Assembly (NCBI GenBank): GCA_028688515.1
Contig: JAQTXZ010000001.1
Location: 248,001 to 312,000 of the forward strand
DNA length: 64,000 nucleotides
Direction of reading: 5' to 3'
Origin: Patescibacteria group bacterium
GTDB lineage: Bacteria > Patescibacteriota > Patescibacteriia > 2-12-FULL-60-25
Part shown: positions 22,849 through 31,981 of the stretch, in pieces
Layout: each line of letters opens with the position of its first letter
How positions within the stretch are numbered: the first letter of the stretch is position 1
Translations under genes and position numbers: made by a program
The notes under the pieces: model-generated
What the model was told of the DNA's origin: nothing
Database searches by the model: none
What the model saw: only the letters and a program-made list of their open reading frames with translations

Positions 22849-24678
22849 ATGGATCAAAAGTTAATTAGAAATTTTTGCATTATTGCACATATTGATCACG
22901 GCAAATCAACTTTGTCTGATCGACTTTTGGAATTGACCGGGACGGTTGAGAAAAGGAAGATGAAGGAGCAGTTGCTTGATACGATGGATTTGGAACGAGA
23001 GCGCGGCATTACAATCAAACTGCAGCCGGCGCGCATGGCATACAAGGCCGAAGACGGAGTCGAGTATCAGCTGAATTTGATTGATACGCCTGGACATGTT
23101 GATTTTAATTACGAAGTTTCGCGTTCTCTCGCAGCCGTAGAGGGCGCTGTCTTGCTCGTCGACTCAACGCAAGGCGTGCAAGCACAGACAATCGCGAATT
23201 TGTATCTCGCCATTGAACAGGATCTGACGATTATTCCTGTCTTGAACAAAATCGACTTGCCGAATTCGGAAGTCGAACGTCGCGCAGAAGAGTTGATAAA
23301 ACTCATCGGTTGCAAACGCGAGGACATTCTGTCTGTCTCCGGAAAGACGGGTGAAGGCGTGCCGGAACTTTTGGAAAGATTGGTGCGCGATGTTCCGCCG
23401 CCCAAAGGCAATATTGATAAACCGTTCCGCGCTGTGATTTTTGATTCAAAATACGACGAGTACAAAGGCGTTGTCGCTTATGTGCGCGTCGTCGACGGCT
23501 CAGTTAAAACCAACGAACCGTTAAGATTCATCGCAACTCAGTCCCGAGGTCAGGCATTGGAAGTCGGTTATTTGAAACCCGGATATGTTGCCGTTCCGTC
23601 TTTAACCGCCGGCGAAATCGGTTACATTGTCTCAGGTCTCAAGGACATTGAGGCTGTCAGGGTCGGCGACACTGTCGCAAAAGGACAGACGACAATTGCC
23701 GGCCAACAATCTGTGTTGGAAGAAGTTGAGCCATTGCAAGGTTATCGCGAGGTTCGTCCTATGGTTTATGCGGGTATTTTTCCGAACGAAGGTAATGAAT
23801 ACGAACGTCTGCGCGATGCTTTGATGAAGCTCAAGCTTTCGGATGCAGCGCTGCAGTTTGATCCGGAGCATTCCACTGCCTTGGGATTTGGATTCCGTTG
23901 CGGATTTTTGGGTATCTTGCATCTTGAGATCGTCAAAGAACGTTTGGAGCGCGAGCACAACATGGAAATTGTGGCGACTCTGCCGTCCGTTGCTTACGAA
24001 GTGACTCTGACGAATGATGAAGAAAAAGTCATCAAGTCTCCGCTTGATTTTCCTGACGCCTCGCATCTTAAAGAAGTGCGCGAGCCGTGGGTTAAAGTAG
24101 ATATTGTCACGCCGAGCGATTATTTGGGCAACGTGATGGCGCTTGTGCAAGACAGACGCGGGGTTTATAAAAACACTGAATATTTTGATGCGCAGCGTGC
24201 CGTTTTGCATTACGACATGCCGCTTTCATCAGTTATTGTCGATTTTCACGACAAACTTAAGAGCGCGACTGCCGGATACGCGTCATTGAACTATGAGTTT
24301 TTGGAATTTCGTTCATCTAAAATCGTCAGACTGGATATCTTGGTCGCAGAAGAGCAAGTCGCGGCTTTGGCGTCACTCGTCCATGAGTCAGAAGCTTATC
24401 GTTACGGCAAGTATGTCGTCGAAACATTAAAGGAGAGCTTGCCTCGCCAGCAATTTGTGATTAAAATACAAGCTGCAATTGGCGCGAAGGTTATCGCCAG
24501 CGAAAAACTTTCGGCTTATCGCAAAGACGTTTTGGCCAAACTTTACGGAGGTGACAGAACGCGAAAAGACAAACTGTTGAAAAAACAAAAGAAAGGCAAA
24601 GAGCGTATGATGAGCATGGGTAAAGGCCGCGTCGACATACCGAGCGACACGTTTATAAAAGTTTTACGCAGGAATTAG
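22849..24678 (+). CDS. lepA: Elongation factor 4 (LepA)
   Basis: 609 residues. The translational GTPase domain begins IRNFCIIAHIDHGKST (G1), with ERGITIK (G2), DTPGH (G3) and NKIDLPNS (G4). Domains II, III and V follow, and the EF4-specific C-terminal domain ends in the basic stretch KKQKKGKERMMSMGKG typical of LepA. It binds the ribosome and promotes back-translocation or assembly under stress. The start at 22849 is chosen because the 19 upstream in-frame residues derive from repeat DNA. Confidence 0.95.
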   Translation: MDQKLIRNFCIIAHIDHGKSTLSDRLLELTGTVEKRKMKEQLLDTMDLERERGITIKLQPARMAYKAEDGVEYQLNLIDTPGHVDFNYEVSRSLAAVEGAVLLVDSTQGVQAQTIANLYLAIEQDLTIIPVLNKIDLPNSEVERRAEELIKLIGCKREDILSVSGKTGEGVPELLERLVRDVPPPKGNIDKPFRAVIFDSKYDEYKGVVAYVRVVDGSVKTNEPLRFIATQSRGQALEVGYLKPGYVAVPSLTAGEIGYIVSGLKDIEAVRVGDTVAKGQTTIAGQQSVLEEVEPLQGYREVRPMVYAGIFPNEGNEYERLRDALMKLKLSDAALQFDPEHSTALGFGFRCGFLGILHLEIVKERLEREHNMEIVATLPSVAYEVTLTNDEEKVIKSPLDFPDASHLKEVREPWVKVDIVTPSDYLGNVMALVQDRRGVYKNTEYFDAQRAVLHYDMPLSSVIVDFHDKLKSATAGYASLNYEFLEFRSSKIVRLDILVAEEQVAALASLVHESEAYRYGKYVVETLKESLPRQQFVIKIQAAIGAKVIASEKLSAYRKDVLAKLYGGDRTRKDKLLKKQKKGKERMMSMGKGRVDIPSDTFIKVLRRN

Positions 24679-24683
24679 TTATT

Positions 24684-24782
24684 ATGAATCAAAAAACAGC
24701 AAAAGCATTTTGGAGAGTGTTCGTCATTTTTGTCGCGATTGCGACGGTGCTTGGCATTGTGATGCCGCTGGCGAACTGGTGA
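24684..24782 (+). CDS. 32-residue single-helix membrane peptide
   Basis: ATG at 24684 is five bases after the lepA stop. The peptide MNQKTAKAFWRVF... has one strong membrane helix (VFVIFVAIATVLGIVMPL) and ends in LANW. It is too short for routine ORF calls but its position, clean start and helix argue that it is real and cotranslated with lepA. Function unknown. Confidence 0.5.
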   Translation: MNQKTAKAFWRVFVIFVAIATVLGIVMPLANW

Positions 24783-24785
24783 ACG

Positions 24786-24965
24786 GTCGGAACCCCCTCG
24801 CCCTTCGGGCACTCCCCCTCAAATGAGGGAGGAGAGATGGAAAACCTCTGTCGCGTCGGACGCGACATCTCCTTTATCAAGGAGAAGTTTCTGAGTAACT
24901 TTGTTGCTAAGTAACTACTCCCTAGACAAAGGGAGGCAGGAGGGTTTTCAGAACCCCTTGGCAAA
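24786..24965. repeat. Composite palindromic repeat (CCCCCTCGCCCTTCGGGC type)
   Basis: Starts gaaccccctcgcccttcggg like the elements at 37335 and 60860 (reverse), then carries a separate middle with GTCGCGTCGGACGCGAC and a GGGGTTTTCAGAACCCC end. It fills the gap before recJ. Confidence 0.7.
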
Positions 24966-25025
24966 GGGGCAGGGGTTTACGGGACTGTGTACTGTTTTGT
25001 GCAGTGATGTTAACGTGTTGCGGTT

Positions 25026-26864
25026 ATGAATAAGGCGTGGCAATGCTTGGTAACGGATGTTAAGGATGTCGACCTAAACGGCAGGACGGAGGATTTGCAT
25101 CCCATCGCTAAAGGCATGTTGGCGCGCCGCGGCATCGTTACAGCACAAGAGATCGAAGAGTTTTTAAACCCGTCTTGGGAAAAGGGGATTCATGACCCTT
25201 TTTTGTTTTCGCAAATGCAGGCTGCTGTTGACCGCGTGTTTACAGCCATCGAAAATGGCGAACATATCGTCATCCACGGAGATTATGATGCGGACGGCGT
25301 AACAGGTTCGAGCGTTTTGGCGGAGACTTTGAAGATGTTGGCGTCGGAAATCCCTCTAAATCTCCCTTTGACACGGGAGACTTCAAACTACCCCCTTGAC
25401 AAAGGGGGCGAAGGGGGATTTTCGGAAAAGTTTTTTTTGGTATTGACGGGAGAGCGCGACGGGTTGGACATCGACATCTATATCCCTCATCGCGAGAAAG
25501 AAGGTTATGGATTGAATGCAGAGAGTGTTGAGCTCATCAAGTCCCGCGGAGCGGAGTTGTTGATTACCGTTGACTGCGGAATTGCAAACGTTGCGGAGAT
25601 TGCGAAAGCTCGAGAATTGGGAATTGACGTCATTGTTGTCGATCACCATCAATTTGGCGAGACGTTGCCCGATGCAATTTTGATTCATCCAAGGCTGCCT
25701 GGCGAAAAATATCCTTTTAAAGATTTAGCTGCGGTCGGCGTTGCTTGGAAGTTTGCAACCGCATTGCTTGAAAGCGGTCGTAAGCGAGGTTACAAAATTC
25801 CCGTCGGGTGGGAAAAATGGCTGTTGGATTTGGTGTCCATTGCAACTATTACTGATATTGTTCCGTTGGTTGGAGAAAATCGCGTTTTGGAAAAGTTTGG
25901 ACTTGTCGTTTTGAATAAACAGCGTCGTCCCGGCATAAAAGCATTGGTGGATTCTGCCTGCTGGAAAAGGGGAGAGCTTGATTCCGAGACGATCGGTTTT
26001 GTAATGGGACCGCGCATTAACGCCGCGGGTCGCATGGAACACGCGTATTTGGCGGTCGATTTAATGCTTGAACAAGATGCGGATTTGGCAAAGCAAAAAG
26101 CCGAAGCGCTGGAAGCTGTTAACAAAAGCAGGCAAAAAGCCACGGAAACATTGATGAAACAGGCGGAGGGCATAGTCTCGCAGCCAGAAAGTCAGGCTTT
26201 GATTTTTGCCTGGTCGCCCGATTGGTCTCCGTCGCTCGTTGGTTTGGCCGCCGGAAGATACAGCGACGCATGGGGAAAACCGGCGGTATTCGTCGGTAAA
26301 TTCAACGGTGTTTGGATCGGTTCAGGGCGTTCAATACCGGGTTATGACATCACTGCGGCGATTCGCGAGGTCGGTCAAAATCTTTTGACGCGTTTTGGCG
26401 GACATCCGCAAGCCTGCGGTTTTAGTCTTGCGCAGGACGATCATGTTGAACAATTTGCGCAACTTTTACGCCAACACGCGGCAGATTTGTTGTTGGTTGA
26501 AGATTTAAAACCTTTTTTGAAAGTTGAGGTCGAGCTCAATCTTGACGACGTGGATTGGCGGCTTCTCGACACGTTGAAACTATTTGAACCTTTTGGAGAT
26601 AAAAATCCAAAACCGCTTTTCGTTTCGTACGGTCTGACCGTCGCGCAATCATCTCTCGTCGGCGCTTCGCAAAATCATATACGAGCCGTGTTACGGTCGC
26701 CGACTGGAAAGACCCAAAAGTTTATGGGATTTTATAGATCTGATTTAGCGGGTATAATGGCAATCGGCTCAACGGTCGATGTTGTTTACGAGGTAGGCAT
26801 CTCTGAGTGGAACGGCAATCGAGAGATTCAGTGCAAGCTGGTAGATGCCAAACTGACCAACTGA
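25026..26864 (+). CDS. recJ: Single-strand DNA exonuclease RecJ, with in-frame repeat insert
   Basis: 612 residues. DHH motifs are present: GDYDADG (near 85), the DCGI motif, DHHQ and later the DHHA1 domain with GRSIPGYD and FGGHPQACG. RecJ degrades 5' single-strand ends in recombination and mismatch or base repair. Residues about 108-147 contain a stretch read from repeat DNA (PLTRETSNYPLDKGGEGGF) that is absent from the family and falls between motif I and the next conserved block, probably in a surface loop. The frame stays open through it. Confidence 0.92.
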   Translation: MNKAWQCLVTDVKDVDLNGRTEDLHPIAKGMLARRGIVTAQEIEEFLNPSWEKGIHDPFLFSQMQAAVDRVFTAIENGEHIVIHGDYDADGVTGSSVLAETLKMLASEIPLNLPLTRETSNYPLDKGGEGGFSEKFFLVLTGERDGLDIDIYIPHREKEGYGLNAESVELIKSRGAELLITVDCGIANVAEIAKARELGIDVIVVDHHQFGETLPDAILIHPRLPGEKYPFKDLAAVGVAWKFATALLESGRKRGYKIPVGWEKWLLDLVSIATITDIVPLVGENRVLEKFGLVVLNKQRRPGIKALVDSACWKRGELDSETIGFVMGPRINAAGRMEHAYLAVDLMLEQDADLAKQKAEALEAVNKSRQKATETLMKQAEGIVSQPESQALIFAWSPDWSPSLVGLAAGRYSDAWGKPAVFVGKFNGVWIGSGRSIPGYDITAAIREVGQNLLTRFGGHPQACGFSLAQDDHVEQFAQLLRQHAADLLLVEDLKPFLKVEVELNLDDVDWRLLDTLKLFEPFGDKNPKPLFVSYGLTVAQSSLVGASQNHIRAVLRSPTGKTQKFMGFYRSDLAGIMAIGSTVDVVYEVGISEWNGNREIQCKLVDAKLTN

Positions 26865-26868
26865 GACT

Positions 26869-26997
26869 GTCATCCTTCTGCCTGAGGCGGAGGGATCCGA
26901 TAAAATTAATTTGTTTCAATTGAATCCTTATTAGATCCCCGCATCCGCGAGGATGACAGAGGGGGATGGATTCCCGCCTCAACTAACCGCGGGAATG
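26869..26997. repeat. Dispersed palindrome (TGTCATCC...GGATGACAG)
   Basis: Copy of the element at 16264-16362, sharing attaatttgtttcaatt and ccccgcatccgcgagg, followed by a short related GATTCCCGC...GCGGGAATGACA hairpin. Confidence 0.72.
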
Positions 26998-27016
26998 ACA
27001 AAGAGAGTTAAATATT

Positions 27017-27451
27017 ATGCATTTACAAATTTACACGGACGGCGGAGCTCGAGGTAATCCGGGGCCGGCGGGGATCGGGGTGGTGGTTGTGGATAAGTCA
27101 AAAGGTGAAATCATCGAAGAACATTCGGTGTTTTTGGGTAAGACGACTAATAATCAAGCGGAATATCGAGCCGCGATTTTGGCTTTGGAACGAGCGGTTG
27201 CTTTAAATGCATTATCCGTCGAACTTGTTGCGGACAGTGAATTGATTATCAAGCAAGCCCGTGGTGAATATAAAGTGAAAAATCCTGATTTGGCCAAGAG
27301 ATTTTTAGAACTTAAGAATTTTGAAACAAAACTCGGCTGTCGCGTCACATATCGTCACGTTAAGCGCGAACATAACAAGCGCGCAGATGCTCTCGCTAAT
27401 CAAGCGATGGACGAGCAACTGAAAACCCCTGCCCCGTTAACAAGGGGTTAG
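27017..27451 (+). CDS. rnhA: Ribonuclease HI
   Basis: 144 residues. The RNase H fold starts IYTDGGARGNPGPAG with the first catalytic Asp, then TTNNQAEYRA (Glu), VADSELIIKQ (Asp) and VKREHNKRADALAN (His and final Asp). It resembles the RnhA/YpeP-like type without an N-terminal hybrid-binding domain. It removes RNA from RNA-DNA hybrids. The last residues (KTPAPLTRG and the stop) come from a CCCCTGCCCCGTTAACAAGGGG repeat, so the native end has been replaced. Confidence 0.92.
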   Translation: MHLQIYTDGGARGNPGPAGIGVVVVDKSKGEIIEEHSVFLGKTTNNQAEYRAAILALERAVALNALSVELVADSELIIKQARGEYKVKNPDLAKRFLELKNFETKLGCRVTYRHVKREHNKRADALANQAMDEQLKTPAPLTRG

Positions 27452-27535
27452 TTACAAGGTTACTTAGTTGCAAAAAAACTGCTTCTTGACAAAGGAGCTG
27501 GCGAGCGAAGCGAGACTGAGGATTTACGATAATTA
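27420..27535. repeat. Repeat overlapping the rnhA 3' end
   Basis: aaaacccctgccccgttaacaaggggttag followed by ttacttagttgc and gacaaaggagctggcgagcgaagcgag words, related to the elements at 24786 and 37335. Confidence 0.55.
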
Positions 27536-27541
27536 GTCCAC

Positions 27542-27560
27542 AGCCCGAAAAGGGCTTTTT
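27542..27560 (+). terminator. Terminator before the surface-protein gene
   Basis: AGCCC, loop GAAAA, GGGCT, TTTT. It isolates the pilus locus from rnhA. Confidence 0.75.
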
Positions 27561-27561
27561 A

Positions 27562-27570
27562 TGCTATAGT
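27562..27570 (+). promoter_or_regulatory. Extended -10 promoter of the surface-protein gene
   Basis: TGCTATAGT ends eight bases before the ATG at 27579, directly after the terminator T-run. Confidence 0.6.
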
Positions 27571-27578
27571 ATAGCAGA

Positions 27579-29639
27579 ATGAAAAGGAGGAGAGTTGAAA
27601 ATAAAACCGCCAAAAAATGTCGGGCGTTGCACGAAAGAATGACTCCCGGATTTTGGCGCGTACATCATGTTATTCCTGCGTTTATCGCATTGGTCGGTTT
27701 AGGTATGGCGTTGGGCATCGCGCACTTTTCTTCTTTCCAGCCATACAAAGTCAATGCAGGAATCGGCGATAACATCCGCGGATGGGCTTGGGCAGATACG
27801 ATCGGCTGGATTTCTTTAAACGATCAAAATCCGTCATCGTGCGGTTCTCCGCCTTGCGGCACCTATGGTCTTAACATGCAGCAGTCAACGTCTGTTCAAC
27901 CTGACGGACAACAGGGTCACACGGTCGACGGCTTTGTCTGGTCGGATAACCTCGGATTTATTTGTTTCGGTTCAAGCTGCAACATTCCCGCTTGCAAAGG
28001 AGCTTTGCTGCCAAACGGCAAACCTTTTTATGCTTACGTTGAACCCGTAAGCGATCAGACCGTCAAAAAAGTTTACGGCTGGGGTGTCATCTGTAATCAA
28101 AAAGATTCGGGTTGGATTTCGTTAAGCTGCGAAGATGCGGGCACTTGCGACAACCCGCCGATTACTCCGCCCGACAGAAACTATCGTCTGGTTTTTAATC
28201 CAATGGATGGAAAGTTTTATTCCTCAACTTTTAACGGCAATCCTGCTTTGTCGCAAGGCGTACCTTTCGGCTGGAACGGCAATAATAATGGCACAGGTAT
28301 CGGCTACGTTTCTTTTTATCCAAACACCGCATCGCCTGACGGTATGCATTTGGTTCCGCCGGCAGAAAATTGCAATGTGGTCGGAGACGAAAATTTGAAT
28401 GGCTTGGCAGATTGTTCGGATCTCGCATGTATCGGTTTGCCGCAATGTGCCGGAGAAATTTGCAACGGATTGGATGATAATGTCAACGGTCTTGTTGATG
28501 AAACCTTTGCTTGCATTAAAAACTCAACCGCAGCTTGTGCAACGGCTTGCGGCACGACCGGCAGCAAGCAGTGTTCAGCTGTCTGTTCATGGGATGCATG
28601 CGTCCCACCCGTCGAAAACTGTACAAACGGAGTTGACGATGATTGCAACGGTTTGATTGACGCCCTTGATCCTGTCTGCGTTTCCGATCAGCCGACTTGC
28701 AACGACGGTGCATGCGGCGGTTTGACCGGAGCGGCACAAGCAGAATGTTGTTGTAATGACAATAATACCAATGGTCCGCATCCGTTGGATTGCTTAGATC
28801 CGATGTGCGTAGCTCAAGCTCCAAAGATTTGTTCTTCATGGTCAAAGGTAACAACGGGTAATATTTACGCAGGCGGTGGAATTTCCGGAACGCAGGCGCC
28901 TAAAGCCTTGAATACTGGCAACGCGAAGTATTGTTTAAGGTCTGACGGAACAATCGAGTGGACAAGCGAGTCTAGCTGCAAAAACGAGAACCTTGGCAGT
29001 GATTTGACTCTTCCGACTTTCGGTACCAATTATCGAAACAAACTCGGGTTTCTGGATTTGGACGGAATTCGTTCAGGGCGCTACGGAACCGTTGTGACAA
29101 TCAGTAGCTCCAATGACATACCGACTAATTTGGCTGGAAGAGTTTATCGTTATGTCGGCGGCGGGACGTTTACGCTTCACGCAAAAACATTTGTTAACGG
29201 GTCCGCGCCGACCAATAAAGGCAACGGCTTATTGCTTATTGACGGCGGGAGTCTGTATATCGATGGCGACGTTCAATATTCGGCGGCAGCTGTTACTGAT
29301 AGCCTTAAAAACCTTGCGTCATTCGGTGTTATCGTCGTCAAAGATGGGACCGGAAATAACGGTAACATCGGGATTGACCCGTTGGTGCAGACAGTTTCAG
29401 GAACTTATTTTGCAGAAAATTTGTTTAGCACTGGTTCTAAAAATACGAATCCGGGCACTGACTCAAATTTAAAAATTTTCGGTATCTTGGTCGCAAAACA
29501 ATTTCAATTGCAGCGCAATAACAACGATCCATCCACCCCGGCTGAAGATATAATCTTTGACGGACGTGCAGTGGTTAATCCTCCGCCCGGCATGCAGGAC
29601 GCAAGCCAGTCGCTGCCAAAACCTGATTTTACCTATTGA
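27579..29639 (+). CDS. Secreted Cys-rich surface protein with MopE-like metal-binding motifs
   Basis: 686 residues. A basic N-terminus and one hydrophobic helix (about 31-50) act as signal or anchor. The first 250 residues contain repeated WAWADTIGWISL/WSDNLGFI units. From about residue 268 to 360 come acidic motifs of the kind found in MopE-type proteins (NGLADCSD, NGLDDNVNGLVDE, NGVDDDCNGLID), which bind calcium or copper, within a cysteine-rich region. A C-terminal beta-rich domain follows. It starts the pilus locus and its stop is one base from pilM, so it may be a pilus-associated adhesin or tip protein. Confidence 0.72.
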   Translation: MKRRRVENKTAKKCRALHERMTPGFWRVHHVIPAFIALVGLGMALGIAHFSSFQPYKVNAGIGDNIRGWAWADTIGWISLNDQNPSSCGSPPCGTYGLNMQQSTSVQPDGQQGHTVDGFVWSDNLGFICFGSSCNIPACKGALLPNGKPFYAYVEPVSDQTVKKVYGWGVICNQKDSGWISLSCEDAGTCDNPPITPPDRNYRLVFNPMDGKFYSSTFNGNPALSQGVPFGWNGNNNGTGIGYVSFYPNTASPDGMHLVPPAENCNVVGDENLNGLADCSDLACIGLPQCAGEICNGLDDNVNGLVDETFACIKNSTAACATACGTTGSKQCSAVCSWDACVPPVENCTNGVDDDCNGLIDALDPVCVSDQPTCNDGACGGLTGAAQAECCCNDNNTNGPHPLDCLDPMCVAQAPKICSSWSKVTTGNIYAGGGISGTQAPKALNTGNAKYCLRSDGTIEWTSESSCKNENLGSDLTLPTFGTNYRNKLGFLDLDGIRSGRYGTVVTISSSNDIPTNLAGRVYRYVGGGTFTLHAKTFVNGSAPTNKGNGLLLIDGGSLYIDGDVQYSAAAVTDSLKNLASFGVIVVKDGTGNNGNIGIDPLVQTVSGTYFAENLFSTGSKNTNPGTDSNLKIFGILVAKQFQLQRNNNDPSTPAEDIIFDGRAVVNPPPGMQDASQSLPKPDFTY

Positions 29640-29640
29640 T

Positions 29641-30714
29641 ATGTCTTGGTTATTTAAAGAAAAAACTAAAAATTTTGTAGGCATAGATATCGGACTTTCC
29701 GGAATCAAGTTGGTTGAACTGGCAAATGACGGAGGTCATGCGCGTTTGGTTACTTACGCTTACGCGGATTTGGGAGTAGATAACTTTGACGTGCTTTTTA
29801 ACGAGCGCATGGATTCTTTGGCCAAGACGATCAATCAAATGCTTTCCAAGGCGAGATGCACGACCAAGAACGCAATTGCCGCAGTACCGGTTTCTTCGGT
29901 TTTTTCTTCCATAATCAGCGTGCCGGCAGCAAATGAAAAAGATTTAAAAGCGGCTGTTGCCTGGGAGGCGAAAAAACTGATACCCGTTCCGCTGGAAGAG
30001 ATCCAGCTGGACAGCAAGGTTATAGATGTCGGTGCAAAGGCGGACGGTGCGAAAAAAGTCAATCGAGTTTTGCTTACCGGTGCGCCTAAAACATTAGTCA
30101 ATAGATATATAGAGTTGTTGAATAAACGTTGCGGTCTAAATTTGTTGTCGCTCGAAACGGAGGCTTTTGCGCAAATCAGATCGCTTATCGGCCGCGATAG
30201 ATCAAACATCATGATTATTGATATTGGTTTTCAGAGAACGAATATCAGCGTGGTGGAAAAGGGCATTCCGTTTTTAAACAGGTCCATTGCAGTGGGGGGA
30301 GATTCCATTACAAAAGCGATTGCGCAAATGCTCGGCATATCGTATCAGCAGGCGGAGACGATGAAGCGTGATATACGCACATTGGAAACTTTTGCGCCGG
30401 CAGGGGATCTGACTCCGATCCTCACGTCTTTAATGAAGCCGATAATCAACGAAGTAAAATATTCTTTCTCGCTTTATCAGGGCCAGGATGGACAGGGGGA
30501 ACAACGTAAAATAGATAAGATCATTTTAACGGGCGGTTCCGCATTGTTGCCGCGTCTGCCGGAATTTATCACGCAAATAATGAACGTTAATGCGTATCTG
30601 GGAGATCCGTGGGCCAGAGTCGTGTACCCAATAGATTTGCGCCCGATATTGGATGAGATAGGCTCCAGGTTTGCAGTCAGCATAGGCTGTGCGATGAGAG
30701 ATATTACTGATTAA
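29641..30714 (+). CDS. pilM: Type IV pilus assembly ATPase-like PilM
   Basis: 357 residues with an actin/FtsA-like fold: VGIDIGLSGIKLVEL (phosphate 1), MIIDIGFQRTNISVV (phosphate 2) and IILTGGSALLPRL (adenosine motif). PilM is cytoplasmic, binds the N-terminus of PilN and links the motor to the inner-membrane platform. The ATG at 29641 follows the previous stop by one base. Confidence 0.93.
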   Translation: MSWLFKEKTKNFVGIDIGLSGIKLVELANDGGHARLVTYAYADLGVDNFDVLFNERMDSLAKTINQMLSKARCTTKNAIAAVPVSSVFSSIISVPAANEKDLKAAVAWEAKKLIPVPLEEIQLDSKVIDVGAKADGAKKVNRVLLTGAPKTLVNRYIELLNKRCGLNLLSLETEAFAQIRSLIGRDRSNIMIIDIGFQRTNISVVEKGIPFLNRSIAVGGDSITKAIAQMLGISYQQAETMKRDIRTLETFAPAGDLTPILTSLMKPIINEVKYSFSLYQGQDGQGEQRKIDKIILTGGSALLPRLPEFITQIMNVNAYLGDPWARVVYPIDLRPILDEIGSRFAVSIGCAMRDITD

Positions 30715-30722
30715 CACTATGA

Positions 30723-30842
30723 TAATTCAAAATTCAAGAAGCAAAGAGCAAAATGTCGGTATCCCTTCGGGATGTGTAATATATTTAATGCCGCAGGCCA
30801 TCTGAATTTGGCATTCGTAATTCGTAATTTGTAATTATATTA
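30723..30842. repeat. Quasi-tandem aattc/aattcgtaat repeat before pilN
   Basis: aattcaaaattcaag at one end and attcgtaattcgtaatttgtaatt at the other, with a small ATCCC-TTC-GGGAT hairpin in between. It splits pilM from pilN by 129 bases. Confidence 0.6.
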
Positions 30843-30843
30843 A

Positions 30844-31980
30844 ATGAGCGATATTTCCCTCCTTCCCCAAGATTTTAGGGATAAAGAAGAGGAATTGAAG
30901 AAAGTGACGACTCCCGAGGAACATCCGGGAGAGACTTTGATGCATGTGCCGCAGGAAGATGCGGAGGATATTGAGATCATCGAAGTTGAAGAGGGCGAGG
31001 TCGATCAAGTGTTAAAAGGAGAGCCGTTGCTGAGCCGTTTGATTTATAAATCCGGAGTTTGGATGGATGAGATGCGCGGCAAGCTTTTTAAAACACAAAG
31101 GCAGGAACCTCCGGCCAAATCTCCGCCGCAATTCTTTCAACCGAGTAAAGGGAAGATAACCAATAACACTTCGATTTCGCTCGGTGCAAGCCAAGCTCCG
31201 GTAACCAATAATAAAGTTTTAATTACTGAAAAGCAAGAAACAAAAATTCAAACAGACGCCGGCAGCGAAAAGACGGGTATTTCGCCTCAAGCAATACCTC
31301 AGTCGACTACCGCTTCGTTGTCAAAGTCAAAGGCGCGCATCATCCCGTCTTCCGCATCGCCGCGTCGAGTCAGGATTATTAAACGCGTGCGCAAATCGGT
31401 TCATGTCAGCTTACTTGACCAAGAAGTGGTCCGTCAGCTGCAGGTTAACGTACCCAAAAGAAAATTGACTTTGGCCTTCATGACATTGATTTTTGCCGCT
31501 GTTTTTGCGGCAGGCTACCTGCTCCTGGGTCAGCAGCAAGCGATGGCGCAGGCGGCAAAACAAAATACGGATATGCAGGCAAACGATTTGCGCGGACAGA
31601 TAACAACCCTGCAGGACCAGTGGGCGTCTTTCAGCGATTTGGAGGTAAGACTGATAGCATTAAATGATTTAATGGAAGGTCATGTATCTGTTTTGAATGC
31701 GCTCAAGCTGTTGGAACAAAAAACTTTAAGCGATGTAAGTTACAGCGGCTTTTTAATGGATAACACCGGCCACATAAATCTTGGAGTGAAGGCGCCGTCT
31801 TATGAGGCTGCCGCCAGGCAATTGCAGATTTTCAAAGAATCTCCGGAAGTCAAAACGGTGGAGGCTAATGCGTTCAGCAAAACAGAAGCATCATCGGGAG
31901 TGGCTGCATTAGTCAGTTTTCAATTGAGTCTGCAGCTGCAAAACGAGGCGTTGCTTTTTGAGAAACCTAGCGTTAAATAA
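30844..31980 (+). CDS. pilN: PilN-like assembly protein with long cytoplasmic extension
   Basis: 378 residues against about 180-210 for classic PilN. The N-terminus begins DISLLPQDFRDKE, the equivalent of the INLLPWR motif that docks on PilM. About 170 polar residues rich in Ser, Pro and Lys follow before the single membrane helix (LTLAFMTLIFAAVFAAGYLLL) near residue 210, then the periplasmic-type domain with coiled coil and ferredoxin-like fold. The long linker is the odd part. Assignment rests on position, motif and topology. Confidence 0.82.
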   Translation: MSDISLLPQDFRDKEEELKKVTTPEEHPGETLMHVPQEDAEDIEIIEVEEGEVDQVLKGEPLLSRLIYKSGVWMDEMRGKLFKTQRQEPPAKSPPQFFQPSKGKITNNTSISLGASQAPVTNNKVLITEKQETKIQTDAGSEKTGISPQAIPQSTTASLSKSKARIIPSSASPRRVRIIKRVRKSVHVSLLDQEVVRQLQVNVPKRKLTLAFMTLIFAAVFAAGYLLLGQQQAMAQAAKQNTDMQANDLRGQITTLQDQWASFSDLEVRLIALNDLMEGHVSVLNALKLLEQKTLSDVSYSGFLMDNTGHINLGVKAPSYEAAARQLQIFKESPEVKTVEANAFSKTEASSGVAALVSFQLSLQLQNEALLFEKPSVK

Positions 31981-31981
31981 C

